Below the pieces are notes generated by a model that was given only the letters and a program-made list of their open reading frames with translations, was not told where the DNA came from and made no database searches. 46,991 nucleotides of DNA from CAYQTE01 sp964420285 (GTDB taxonomy: Bacteria; Planctomycetota; Phycisphaerae; Tepidisphaerales; Tepidisphaeraceae), in contig CAYQTE010000036.1 in the NCBI GenBank assembly GCA_964420285.1, positions 1 to 46,991 on the forward strand, written 5' to 3'. The position numbers and the translations under genes were made by a program. Below, in pieces: positions 34,699 to 43,457 of this stretch. Each line of letters starts with the position of its first letter. The first letter of the stretch is position 1.

Positions 34699-35751
34699 TC
34701 ACGCGGCCAGGGTGCGTTCGAGTTTCTCCGGGTGGGCGGCCTGCGAGATGGCATCATCGCGGCAGATATAGCCGTTGACGAAGAGCTGTTTGATCGAGCT
34801 GTCCAGGGTCTGCATGCCCAGGGCGCGGCTGGTTTCGATGACGTTGGGGATTTCAAAGATGCGGTTCTCTCGGATGCAGTTGCGCACCGCGGGCGTGCAG
34901 AGCATGATCTCCAGCGCCGGAATCATGCCCGGTTTGTCCATGCGCTTGAAGAGAGTCTGACTGACGACGGCCTGAAGGGTATTGGCGAGCATCGAGCGAA
35001 TCTGGTTCTGCTGATCGGAGGGATAAATATCGATGATGCGCTCGATCGTCTGCGGGGCGTTCACCGTGTGGAGCGTGCTGAAGACCAGGTGGCCGGTTTC
35101 GGCGGCGGTGATGGCGGCGCTGGTGGTTTCCAGGTCGCGCATTTCGCCGACGAGAATGGTGTCGGGGTCCTGGCGCAGGACATGCCGCAGGCCGCTGGCG
35201 AACGTGGGCACGTCGCTGCCGACTTCGCGCTGTTCGATGGCGCACTTGTTGGATTCCAGGGCGTATTCGATGGGGTCTTCGAGGGTGATGATATGGCCCT
35301 GTTCGCGGCGGTTGATGGAGTCGATCATGGCGGCCAGAGTGGTGCTCTTGCCGCTGCCGGTCGGGCCGGTGACCAGCACCAGGCCGCGAGCCAGATACGT
35401 CAGCTTGGCGACGATCTCGGGAAGGAACAGTTCAGTCATCGGGCGGATGCGGTCGTTGACGACGCGGAAAGCCAGGGCGACGGAGTTGCGTTGATAGTGG
35501 GCATTGACGCGGAAACGGCTCAGGCCGGGCACTTCGTAGGAGAAGTCGCTGTCGCGCACCTTCTCGAATTCCTGCCAGCGCGATTCGGACATGATCGACT
35601 TGGCGATGCGGATGGCGCCATCGGGGGTGACGATGGGCAGGTCGCTGGGAGTGATGACGGTGTGAATGCGGAACAGCGGGGGCAGACCGACGTTGATATG
35701 AACGTCGCTGGCCTTGGCCGCCACCGCGCTGCGGAGCATGTCGTTGAGCAT
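34699..35751 (-). CDS. pilT: Pilus retraction ATPase PilT
   Basis: Hexameric ATPase that retracts type IV pili. Walker A is GPTGSGKSTTLAAM, the Asp box follows in LEDPIEYAL, Walker B is in DPDTILVGEMRDLET and the His box is TGHLVFSTLHTVNA. The C-terminal AVRNCIRE matches the AIRNLIRE motif specific for PilT. The ATG at 35751 has GAGGTG 7 nt upstream, so it is preferred over the GTG-like extension to 35820. The 350 residues fit the family. Its presence tells a true type IV pilus from a type II secretion system. Confidence 0.95.
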   Translation of the reverse strand: MLNDMLRSAVAAKASDVHINVGLPPLFRIHTVITPSDLPIVTPDGAIRIAKSIMSESRWQEFEKVRDSDFSYEVPGLSRFRVNAHYQRNSVALAFRVVNDRIRPMTELFLPEIVAKLTYLARGLVLVTGPTGSGKSTTLAAMIDSINRREQGHIITLEDPIEYALESNKCAIEQREVGSDVPTFASGLRHVLRQDPDTILVGEMRDLETTSAAITAAETGHLVFSTLHTVNAPQTIERIIDIYPSDQQNQIRSMLANTLQAVVSQTLFKRMDKPGMIPALEIMLCTPAVRNCIRENRIFEIPNVIETSRALGMQTLDSSIKQLFVNGYICRDDAISQAAHPEKLERTLAA

Positions 35752-35834
35752 GTGCGGACACCTCACCCGATTATGGGACTCGCCGGGGCCCGGCGGCGAG
35801 AGACCGATAAAGTCGGACACGGCGGATCGGGCCG

Positions 35835-37673
35835 CTACGCCGCGGTTTCGGTCACCCGGATAATCTCATCGACCGTTGTATGGCCCTGCATGACCTTGCG
35901 CAGGCCGTCTTCGCGCAATGTCACCAGCCCTCGCTCGCGGCAGAGCTTGCGAAGCTGAGTGACGTCGGGATTGGCGGTGACCTGGTCGCGCAGGACGTCG
36001 TCCATGACGAGCATTTCGTACAATCCGAGCCGGCCGGAATAACCTGTCTTGCGGCAGCGATCGCATCCCTTGCCGTGCCAGAGCTGGTCAGCGCCCAGGC
36101 CGCGGAGGGTCAGAAAATCCTTCATCTGATCCGACGGAGTGAACGGTTCCTTGCAATGGGGACAGATGCGGCGGACCAGTCTCTGGGCGAGGATGGCGTT
36201 GACGGCGGCGCTGATGAGATAGGGTTCGACGCCGATGTTGATCAGGCGCGTGACCGACGCCGGGGCGTCGTTGGTGTGAAGCGTGGAGAGGACCAGGTGT
36301 CCGGTGAGAGCGGCCTGGACGGCGATGCGGGCGGTTTCGGCGTCGCGGATTTCGCCGAGCATCACCACGTCGGGATCCTGCCGCAGAAGGCTTCGCAGCG
36401 CGGCGGAAAAGGTCATGCCGATCTTCTCGTGGACCTGGACCTGGCTGGCGCTGGGGAGATGGTATTCAATGGGGTCTTCGACGGTGCTGATGTTCAGCTT
36501 GTTGCCGTCCATGACGCGCAGACTCGAATAGAGCGTGGTGGTCTTGCCGCTGCCGGTGGGGCCGGTGACCAGCAGGATTCCGTGCGGTTGCTCGATCTGC
36601 TTCTTCCAGATCGTCAGGGCTTCATCGCTGAATCCCAGGGCTTCCAGCGGGACGTTGATGGCACGGTTGTCGAGAATGCGCATGACACATTTTTCGCCGG
36701 CCACCGTGGGAAGCGTCGAGATGCGCAGATCGACCTTGCGCGAGTGGACCATGGCGCGGATGCGGCCGTCCTGCGGCAGGCGACGCTCGGCGATGTCGAG
36801 ATTCGCCATGATCTTGAGTCGGCTGACGATGGCGGCGTGCATCTGCTGGGGCGGATTCATCGCCTCGAAGAGGATGCCGTCGATGCGATAGCGGATCTTG
36901 AGGTCCGATTCCTTGGGCTCGATGTGGATGTCGCTGGCGCCCTGCTTGATCGCGTCGAAGATGAGGTAGTTGACGAAGCGGATGACCGGCGATTCGCTGC
37001 CGATCTTGGCCAGGTCGGTCACTTCGTCCTTGGTCTCGGCGACGAGTTGCACGTCGTCCTCGGCCATGTCCTTGATGATGTCGTTGACCTTGACGTCGTC
37101 GGTCTTGTCGCTGGTGAGCTGTTCGACCAGGCGGTTGATGTCGGCGCTGGTGGTGACGCGCAGGCGCAGATCGCGCTTGACCTTGCGGCGGACCTCGTCC
37201 AGCAGAAAGACGCTGTTGGGATCAGTGACGGCAACGATCAGGTCATCACCGTCGAAACGCAGCGGAAGCACCAGGTGCTTGCGGATGTAGTCCAGATTGA
37301 GCAGTGCGAAGGCCCTGGGATCGACGGCCGAGCGTTCGGGCTGCTCAAACGGCAGGCCGAGCGTTTCCGCCAGCGCCGAAAGAACCTGCGCCTCGCTGGC
37401 CACGTTCATGGTCAGGAGGATCTTGTCGATGGGCTTGCCGGGCGTTTGCGCGGCGACGGCCCGCGCCTGCACGAGCTGATCGGGCGAGATCTGGCCGCGT
37501 TCCAAAAGGAGTTGCTCGACGGATTGCCGCTGCCGCTGCCGAGCCGGCTGCCACAGCGGCGCGGGTTCGTCGGCAACGATCACGGCGTCGTCGTTTTCTT
37601 GTGCCGCATCGACATCGTCATCAACGCGAGCGTCGGAGCCAGACTGAGCGGTAGTGCGACGGCCGAAGATCAT
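35835..37673 (-). CDS. pilB: Pilus assembly ATPase PilB (GspE family)
   Basis: Hexameric extension ATPase. The N-terminal MshEN domain is seen in LLERGQISPDQLVQARAV and ALAETLGLPF. Walker A is GPTGSGKTTTLYSSL, Walker B is in DPDVVMLGEIRDAETA, and the His box is TGHLVLSTLHTNDAP. A four-cysteine zinc site (ICPHCKEPF and CDRCRKTGY) is conserved with PilB. The N-terminus carries a 40-residue acidic extension. Length 612 is somewhat longer than the usual 560-580. A 104-bp gap with inverted repeats separates it from the PilP-like gene. Confidence 0.95.
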   Translation of the reverse strand: MIFGRRTTAQSGSDARVDDDVDAAQENDDAVIVADEPAPLWQPARQRQRQSVEQLLLERGQISPDQLVQARAVAAQTPGKPIDKILLTMNVASEAQVLSALAETLGLPFEQPERSAVDPRAFALLNLDYIRKHLVLPLRFDGDDLIVAVTDPNSVFLLDEVRRKVKRDLRLRVTTSADINRLVEQLTSDKTDDVKVNDIIKDMAEDDVQLVAETKDEVTDLAKIGSESPVIRFVNYLIFDAIKQGASDIHIEPKESDLKIRYRIDGILFEAMNPPQQMHAAIVSRLKIMANLDIAERRLPQDGRIRAMVHSRKVDLRISTLPTVAGEKCVMRILDNRAINVPLEALGFSDEALTIWKKQIEQPHGILLVTGPTGSGKTTTLYSSLRVMDGNKLNISTVEDPIEYHLPSASQVQVHEKIGMTFSAALRSLLRQDPDVVMLGEIRDAETARIAVQAALTGHLVLSTLHTNDAPASVTRLINIGVEPYLISAAVNAILAQRLVRRICPHCKEPFTPSDQMKDFLTLRGLGADQLWHGKGCDRCRKTGYSGRLGLYEMLVMDDVLRDQVTANPDVTQLRKLCRERGLVTLREDGLRKVMQGHTTVDEIIRVTETAA

Positions 37674-37715
37674 GTGGGTAACATCGGAATAATCGATCGG
37701 GAACTGACGATCGGA

Positions 37716-37780
37716 GTCAGCCCCAAATGGGGTCAGAATCCCTTTTATTGCCCCAAATTGGCTTATGACCCCTTGTTTCA
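37716..37780. repeat. Short inverted/direct repeat between pilP-like gene and pilB
   Basis: GCCCCAAAT occurs directly repeated at 37720 and 37750 (30 bp apart). GGGGTCA (37729-37735) and TGACCCC (37766-37772) form an inverted pair. The sequence could fold as a hairpin in the operon transcript, between the PilP-like stop at 37778-37780 and pilB. Confidence 0.5.
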
Positions 37781-38461
37781 GTTCTGCATGCGGATCTGGA
37801 AGCGATTGTCTCCCTGACGCAGGATCACGGAATTGGTATCGATACGCTCGATAACAAACCCCTCGGCGGTCTGACCTTCGGAGTAGAACGCGCCGTCGAT
37901 CATGCAGGCGCGGCGAGCCGAACTCGAGACGACCGACTGCAAATGCAGTGTCTGCACGGCCTGTAGCGCCGAGACGCGAAGCTGTTCCTTCTTCTGTTTG
38001 GCAGCGACTTCGTCAATATCGACGGTTTGTTTCGGCTGGGCGTATCGGAAGGGATTGGTGCTCAGTTGCGAGAGGGAAACCTGCGTGGCCGACGGATATT
38101 TCTGTACCTGGTGGACCAGCGACTCGGTGTCGGTGAAGGTCCGCTGGATGGCGGCCAACTGGCGGGCGCCGTCGGAAAGGAAATCGGAGACAGTGCGGCT
38201 GGCGGCGGCGACGTCGGGGGATTCGGGCGTGCCGCCGCCGGTCTGCGAGCACATGAGATACAACAGCCCGGCGCCGGCCAGGGTGATGATGGCGATGAGA
38301 ACCATTGCCCGGTCCAGCGGGCGTTTTTCCTCCGAATCGGCGAAATCGTTCTCATCGGCGTCGGTCTCGCCGGTGATTTTCGAGTTGGACAAGGAACCCT
38401 CGGCGGGCTCGTCCTCCTCTTCGAGCAGTTCGGCATCACTCTGGCTTTCAAGTTTGCTCAT
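37778..38461 (-). CDS. PilP/GspC-like pilus assembly protein
   Basis: Fourth gene of the pilM-N-O series, in the position of pilP. An acidic cytosolic N-terminus (about 1-48), one membrane helix (about 50-70) and a periplasmic region that includes NPFRYAQP, then a C-terminal domain with ACMIDGAFYSEGQTAEGFVI and VILRQGDNRF, matching the HR/PilP-like beta fold. The 227-residue length fits PilP-like proteins in planctomycetes, although PilP proper is usually a lipoprotein and lacks the acidic N-terminus. GGAG lies 5 nt before the ATG. Assigned by position and C-terminal pattern. Confidence 0.72.
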   Translation of the reverse strand: MSKLESQSDAELLEEEDEPAEGSLSNSKITGETDADENDFADSEEKRPLDRAMVLIAIITLAGAGLLYLMCSQTGGGTPESPDVAAASRTVSDFLSDGARQLAAIQRTFTDTESLVHQVQKYPSATQVSLSQLSTNPFRYAQPKQTVDIDEVAAKQKKEQLRVSALQAVQTLHLQSVVSSSARRACMIDGAFYSEGQTAEGFVIERIDTNSVILRQGDNRFQIRMQN

Positions 38462-38498
38462 GGGGTCTCCGGTAGTCGGGGCCTGTGTCGCTGGCGGC

Positions 38499-39062
38499 TT
38501 ACTGGGCGGACGCCGATGTTCCCGCCGGCGCAGAATCGGGTTCGAAGAAGATGCTCAGCGTCACCTTGGCGGTCATCTCGCCGTCGCGCTCGTTGATCTT
38601 CTGAAGGTCCATGTCCGTGACGCGCGTGAGCCGCGGGAGCTTTTCCAGTGCCAGCAGGAACGAATAGAACCCGCGAAAATCGCCGCTGAGACTCATCTCG
38701 ATCGGCTGGCGCCGCACGGACGCGATCGATTCGGTCGGCAGCGTCTTGACCGTCCGCGTCTGCAGGGCATTGTCCTGGGCCATCTGCCAGACTTCCTTCA
38801 GAACCGTATCCACTTCGCGCTCGGCCGGCAGCCGCGAATCAAAGAACAAGATGGTCTTTTGCAGGTCGTTGATCTTCTGATCGAGGCTCTCGACGCCGGC
38901 GGTGGCGTCGCGCAGATCGGTCAACGCCTTTTGTTTTTGCTGCACCTGCTGGGCAAGAGCCAGGCGGTTCTGGTCCATTTTCTTGAACACGAAGACGTAA
39001 CTGCACCCCAGCAGGCCCACCATGACAACGAAGAGCAGTAGTTCGCGAATGCCGAATTTCAT
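38499..39062 (-). CDS. pilO: Type IV pilus biogenesis protein PilO
   Basis: Bitopic inner-membrane protein that dimerises with PilN to align the pilus platform with the outer-membrane secretin. One N-terminal helix (about 7-27), then a coiled-coil stretch (about 28-75, KMDQNRLALAQQVQQKQ) and a ferredoxin-like C-terminal domain with SLSGDFRGFYSFLLALEKLPRL, the PilO signature. Length 187 is normal. It follows pilN by 30 bp. Confidence 0.88.
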   Translation of the reverse strand: MKFGIRELLLFVVMVGLLGCSYVFVFKKMDQNRLALAQQVQQKQKALTDLRDATAGVESLDQKINDLQKTILFFDSRLPAEREVDTVLKEVWQMAQDNALQTRTVKTLPTESIASVRRQPIEMSLSGDFRGFYSFLLALEKLPRLTRVTDMDLQKINERDGEMTAKVTLSIFFEPDSAPAGTSASAQ

Positions 39063-39092
39063 GGGTGTATTCCGTGAAAGTTGATCAGGATC

Positions 39093-39791
39093 TCATTTGA
39101 GTTCCAGGGCGGCGGTGTCGGTATTGGCCGGCGACCCGTCGTGATGGGGGACATCGGCGGCAAGGGTCATGTCCACAACGAACCGTCGGACCGTGTCTCC
39201 CTGCATCTGGTATTCATCGCTGATGGCCAGGTTTACGTCCTTGAACAGCTCGCAGCGCGACAGATGGTTGATGAACTGTGCCACCTGCACATCGGTGGCC
39301 GCCACGCCCGTCAGCCGAAGCGACACGTCAAAGACGACCGGCTGCTCGGCGGGCTTGGGGGCTCTGGCGGTGGGCGCCTGGGTGGGATTGGCGACGGGCA
39401 GCGGCGCAAAGACATGCCGATGCGATTCCATCGACAATTGCAGCAGCGACACGCCCACGGGCAGGCAATTGGTCACCTGGGCCAGGACCAGGCTGCGCGG
39501 GACTTTTTCCAGCAGCGATGCCGACATCTCCGCCTGATGCGAGACGCGCTGCTGCTTGGTCTGAAGATCGTGAAGCTGCGTGATGCGTGCGGCGGCGTCG
39601 GCGTAACTCTGATCGACAATTCGCTGTTGTTGCACGATGCGATTGATGCTCTGCTGGTCCAGCGCAAAGGCCGATCCGATCCCACCCATCACCAGCACCG
39701 CCAGCACCAGGCAAATGATGTTGGTTCGCCGCTGGAGCTTGCGGTCCAGATAGTCATCGGGAAGAAAACTGACTTGGTTGGGGGCATTCAT
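39093..39791 (-). CDS. pilN: Type IV pilus biogenesis protein PilN
   Basis: Membrane partner of PilO; its cytosolic N-terminus binds PilM. NQVSFLPDDYLDRK is the family's N-terminal PilM-binding motif (usually N-L-L-P). A membrane helix spans about 24-44, then a coiled coil and a ferredoxin-like domain with FDVSLRLTGVAATDVQVAQF near the C-terminus. A Pro/Ala-rich linker interrupts the domain (about 134-150). Length 232 is slightly above normal. It overlaps pilM by 4 bp (ATGA), showing translational coupling. Confidence 0.88.
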   Translation of the reverse strand: MNAPNQVSFLPDDYLDRKLQRRTNIICLVLAVLVMGGIGSAFALDQQSINRIVQQQRIVDQSYADAAARITQLHDLQTKQQRVSHQAEMSASLLEKVPRSLVLAQVTNCLPVGVSLLQLSMESHRHVFAPLPVANPTQAPTARAPKPAEQPVVFDVSLRLTGVAATDVQVAQFINHLSRCELFKDVNLAISDEYQMQGDTVRRFVVDMTLAADVPHHDGSPANTDTAALELK

Positions 39792-41125
39792 GATTCGATC
39801 TCGGTTTGCTCGGCGGCGGCGCCGAGGCTCAGGCCGATCGCCACCGCCCAGGCGGGCTGCGGTTCACGGCGGTCGATGCCGGTCTCGGGGGCTATGTCGT
39901 TGCTGCGGCTCATGCGCGCCAGCGGGTCGCCGATCTGCGCCGGCAGACCCAGTTCACCGGCCAGATATTGGCACAAGCTCTGTTGCCGGGCCTCACCGCC
40001 GACGAACAGCGCCCGATCAACCGGCCGCGACGGAAATGTCGTCTCGTAATAGCGGCGGCAGAGATCGAGTTCCTCGACCAGCCGATGCAGCGGATGACGG
40101 CAGGCATCCTTCACCAGTGCGGCCTTGTCGGCCAGGACCGATGCGTCCGACCGCTCCGACCCGGCGATGCCGGTCTCATCGGCGTCATCTTCGATCAGTT
40201 CGGCATCGAATTCACTGATCGGCCCGGCCGGCGCAAGCGTTGCCACGCCCGCCCCAATGGATGCGGCGCCCGGCGAGCCAACGGCTGCCGCGTGGATGGG
40301 AGCATGATTTGCGGCGCCGGTGGCGGCTTCCAGCTGCGCCGACCGCTGAAACTGCGCCGCCGCCTCCACGCGCGACAGCTTGATTCGCAGCAACTTGGCT
40401 TCCTCGAATTCGACCTTCATCGCCTCGGCGACGGCTCTGGTGAAATGGTCGCCGCCGATCGAGATCGATCGGGCGAACAGCACCTGTCGACCGCGGCAGA
40501 TCATCGCCCGCGACGCGGTGCAGCCGATGTCCACAAACAGGCTCGTCACTTCCTGATCGGTCTTGCGACGGTAGACCTGGCTGAAACAATCGACCAGGGC
40601 CATCGGCTCGACGTTCATGCCGACCACGTCGAGTTTCGCGGCGCCGGCGGCCGCAAGCAGGCCGTTGACCGATTCCCGCGACGCCGCCATCAGGATGATC
40701 TCGAGAAGCGGTTCCTGATCGTGATAGACTTCACCGGCGATGAGATGGCGGATGACGGCTTTGGAAAGGTCGATCGGGAGCTTTCCGCGCGCCTCCCACC
40801 GCAGTGCCTTGCGGAGTTGATCCTCCTTCATCCTCGCGGTGCGGAGATGCCGGATGAACATGCTGGCGGCCGGAAGCCCGAGCACCGCCTGGCGGCCGCG
40901 GAAATTTCCCTGCGCCAGCAGATCGCGCACGTTTTCGGAAAAGAACGTGAGGCGGGCCTCGGCGTCGTCGCGAATGTGGTGAGGCACATCGGCGCTGGCG
41001 GCGGCAATCAGCCGGGGCTCCGCGCCGTGGAACTGCACCTGCGCCAGCCGCAGACAGTCGCTGCCGAAGTCGACGCCGATCGGCTGGGCCCGAGTGGTTA
41101 GCCAGTTTTGTACCTGTCCGAACAT
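39788..41125 (-). CDS. pilM: Type IV pilus biogenesis protein PilM
   Basis: Actin-like cytosolic ATPase that recruits PilN to the pilus base. The ATPase fold is recognised from IGVDFGSDCLRLAQV at the N-terminus, VLGLPAASMFIRHL, FVDIGCTASRAMI (phosphate 2 region) and ALFVGGEARQQSL near the C-terminus. Residues about 258-335 form an Ala/Gly-rich then acidic low-complexity insertion not seen in typical PilM. The ATG at 41125 is chosen; the GTG at 41143 only adds six residues. First gene of the operon. Confidence 0.9.
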   Translation of the reverse strand: MFGQVQNWLTTRAQPIGVDFGSDCLRLAQVQFHGAEPRLIAAASADVPHHIRDDAEARLTFFSENVRDLLAQGNFRGRQAVLGLPAASMFIRHLRTARMKEDQLRKALRWEARGKLPIDLSKAVIRHLIAGEVYHDQEPLLEIILMAASRESVNGLLAAAGAAKLDVVGMNVEPMALVDCFSQVYRRKTDQEVTSLFVDIGCTASRAMICRGRQVLFARSISIGGDHFTRAVAEAMKVEFEEAKLLRIKLSRVEAAAQFQRSAQLEAATGAANHAPIHAAAVGSPGAASIGAGVATLAPAGPISEFDAELIEDDADETGIAGSERSDASVLADKAALVKDACRHPLHRLVEELDLCRRYYETTFPSRPVDRALFVGGEARQQSLCQYLAGELGLPAQIGDPLARMSRSNDIAPETGIDRREPQPAWAVAIGLSLGAAAEQTEIES

Positions 41126-41220
41126 AATCGCACCGTCTCCCACCCCGTTGAGTCAAATACGATAGATTTGTCCGTTGGGGCAAAGAAGTTGAACCAGGAA
41201 ATCCCTGCCGTCTGGCGGGG

Positions 41221-42558
41221 TCAGGTTGCACTTGTGCGGTCTGGCGCGAAGGAAGCGATTGTACCGTGTGCGCCGGCGCTCAGAAGGAATTCACCGGCGA
41301 TTGAATCGGCTACTTCGAAGCCGCGGTCGGTGAGGCGGATCGACCGGCCGGTGTCGATCAGCAGGCCGGCTGCGGTGAGCTTTTCGATCAACTCCGGCCA
41401 GAGGGCGCGCGGGTCGCAATGGGTGCGGGCGGTGAATCCGACAAAGTCGATCCCTTCCGATAATCGCAGCATCAGCATGGCCAGTTCGCCGGCTCGGACG
41501 GTCGGCGTGAGATGCTCGATATCTGTGGCGGGCAACTTTCCGGCCAAGATGGATTGTTCCCATTCGCCAAGATGCGGGCGATTGCGCCAGCGTGTGCCCT
41601 GCACGTGCGAAGCGGCCGATGGACCCAGGCCTATGTAATCACCGCCGTGCCAATACAACAGGTTGTGCCGGCACTCCTGGCCGGGCGTGGCGTAGTTGCT
41701 GATTTCGTAGGCGGGCAAACCGGCGGCCGATAGATGCTGGCGCGTGTGGCGCATCATTTCCAGCACCAGGGGTTCATCGGCCGCGCGGAATTGCCCAAGG
41801 CGTTTTCGGACTGTCAGCGGCGTGTTCGGCTCATAGGTCAGTTCGTAGCAGGAAAGGTGTGTGGTTCCCAGTGATAATGCACGATCGAGAGACTGCTGGT
41901 ATGACGCCAATGTCTGACCGGGGATCGCGTAGATCAGATCGACGTTGAGTCGCTCAAATCCCGCATCGCGCGCGAGTTCGATGCTGCGAAGGACATCTGG
42001 CGGAGCGTGATGGCGTTCCAGCAGGGCCAGTTCGGCCTTGTCAAAACTCTGGGCGCCGAAACTCAGCCGCGTTACCCCATGGGATTTGAGCATGGCGCAA
42101 TAATCCCGATCGGCTGTGGCCGGGTTCACCTCGACGGTCCATTCATGGCTCGAAGTCAGATCGAAGCGTCGGGTGAGTCCGATAATCAGTCGGCTCATCT
42201 GGTCAAGGGGAAGGAGCGAGGGCGTGCCGCCGCCAAAGAAGATGGTTTGTGGCACAATGCGCGGGGCGGACCGGCCGGGTGTCCAGGCATCCGCTTCGAA
42301 CAGGATCAGATCAACGAACCGCGACATTCTGTCTGATGTCTGACGGGTAATGCTGTAGAAATCGCAGTAATGGCACTTATGGAAGCAGAACGGGATGTGG
42401 ACATACAGGCCCGGCACGACGACCTGGGCCAGCCGTTCGGGCTGTAACACCTCTATTGATTGTGACGAGATGAGCGTCATGTCAAATCTGCTTGCCACCT
42501 CGGCGCGATCAGGCCGATTCAAGCTATCGGAATGGGCCTTGGCTGCGCGTATATCCAT
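41221..42558 (-). CDS. hemW: HemW-like radical SAM protein
   Basis: Radical SAM protein of the HemN/HemW family, thought to act in haem delivery rather than coproporphyrinogen oxidation. The cluster motif is CFHKCHYC (CxxxCxxC), with the following DFYS. YEISNYATPGQECRHNLLYWHGGDYIGLG is split across conserved HemW segments, and the HemW C-terminal domain ends at about 440. Length 445 is above the usual 380 because the N-terminus up to the first conserved strand (GLYVHIPFC) is 48 residues. The start is uncertain: ATG at 42558 lacks a Shine-Dalgarno; ATG at 42480 is the alternative. TACAAT-GCCCG lies at 42597-42592. Confidence 0.88.
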   Translation of the reverse strand: MDIRAAKAHSDSLNRPDRAEVASRFDMTLISSQSIEVLQPERLAQVVVPGLYVHIPFCFHKCHYCDFYSITRQTSDRMSRFVDLILFEADAWTPGRSAPRIVPQTIFFGGGTPSLLPLDQMSRLIIGLTRRFDLTSSHEWTVEVNPATADRDYCAMLKSHGVTRLSFGAQSFDKAELALLERHHAPPDVLRSIELARDAGFERLNVDLIYAIPGQTLASYQQSLDRALSLGTTHLSCYELTYEPNTPLTVRKRLGQFRAADEPLVLEMMRHTRQHLSAAGLPAYEISNYATPGQECRHNLLYWHGGDYIGLGPSAASHVQGTRWRNRPHLGEWEQSILAGKLPATDIEHLTPTVRAGELAMLMLRLSEGIDFVGFTARTHCDPRALWPELIEKLTAAGLLIDTGRSIRLTDRGFEVADSIAGEFLLSAGAHGTIASFAPDRTSAT

Positions 42559-42591
42559 ATTAGCCAGCGAGTTGGCGCAAATCCGGCGGGC

Positions 42592-42597
42592 ATTGTA
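42592..42597 (-). promoter_or_regulatory. Putative -10 box (TACAAT-GCCCG) for hemW
   Basis: On the minus strand TACAAT is followed at once by GCCCG, 33 bp before the ATG at 42558. Same pattern as the other TANAAT-GCCSG sites. No convincing -35. Confidence 0.45.
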
Positions 42598-42772
42598 CCG
42601 CGGGGGAGGGGGTGTGGACTTCAGGTTATGGCACTGGATTATTCTTGCCCGCTGGTCGGTTTTCCGGTAACGTTCTCATGGTGCTTTTTTGGCGGAGGAC
42701 GGCGGGCTTCTCCTGGGCTCGTCACATCTGAATTCCATCAAAAAGCCCCGCGTGTTTGCAAAGGCAGGTTCT

Positions 42773-43354
42773 ATGCAGGTCGTACTGGCCATGTTTCGCC
42801 CGGATGGCGAGCGGCGAAGTTTCTCCATCTCGCGTGATCTGACCGTCGTCGGCCGTCGCGAAGATTGTGACCTGCGCATTCCCCTGGGCGATGTCTCCCG
42901 CAAACATTGCCGCCTCATCAAGGACGATAATTCTCTCCGCGTTGAAGACCTCGGCAGCAGCAATGGAACCTACCGCAACGGCCAACGCGTCCAGGAATCC
43001 GTCCTGGAAGCGGGCGATCGCGTGAAGGTCGGCCCGGTGACTTTCGTCGTGCAGATCGACGGTGTGCCGGCCGACGAAGAACTGACCCCCGAGCCGCCCG
43101 AAAAGGCGGCCGATGCGTCCGGTCCCGGCCTCGATGTCGCCGACCACGAAGCGCAGGAGATGGAGCAGGAGAACGAGGAAGCCGCGGCCGCTCATGCCAG
43201 CGGCGATACCCCCAATCTCGACGATCTGGCGATGGCTGCGGAAATGCCCCCGGCCGAAGAGGAGCCTGTCGAGCACGCCTCGCGCAAAAAGTCCGCCAAG
43301 CGGGCCGATGACTCTGGCGACCTCGAAATTCTCGCCGATGACGAAGAGAAATAG
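42773..43354 (+). CDS. FHA-domain protein
   Basis: Phosphothreonine-binding protein, probably a reader of Ser/Thr kinase signalling. The FHA core is canonical: VVGRREDCDLRI (Gly-Arg), VSRKHCRL (Ser-x-x-His) and LGSSNGTYRNG. It occupies the N-terminal 100 residues; the C-terminal half is acidic and Ala/Glu-rich and probably disordered. The start at 42773 is supported by AAGGCAGG upstream and the FHA beginning at residue 1; the ATG at 42689 would add 28 unrelated residues. Length 193. Followed by a parvulin gene on the same strand. Confidence 0.9.
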   Translation: MQVVLAMFRPDGERRSFSISRDLTVVGRREDCDLRIPLGDVSRKHCRLIKDDNSLRVEDLGSSNGTYRNGQRVQESVLEAGDRVKVGPVTFVVQIDGVPADEELTPEPPEKAADASGPGLDVADHEAQEMEQENEEAAAAHASGDTPNLDDLAMAAEMPPAEEEPVEHASRKKSAKRADDSGDLEILADDEEK

Positions 43355-43457
43355 GATCGCCTGCAATATCGCGACTACCGGTTCCTGATGGACCGCATTG
43401 CCGCGGATATCTATATTATCTTGTAGTGGCGTCGCACCGTGGGGCGGAGGAAGCGTC

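Noticed and set aside
33420..35958. Plus-strand open frames opposite pilC and pilT
   Set aside because: They are antisense shadows with Asp/Gly/His-rich sequence and no family features.
35880..37817. Long plus-strand open frame (645 codons) opposite pilB
   Set aside because: No recognisable motif; pilB on the minus strand has full Walker A/B, His-box and zinc motifs.
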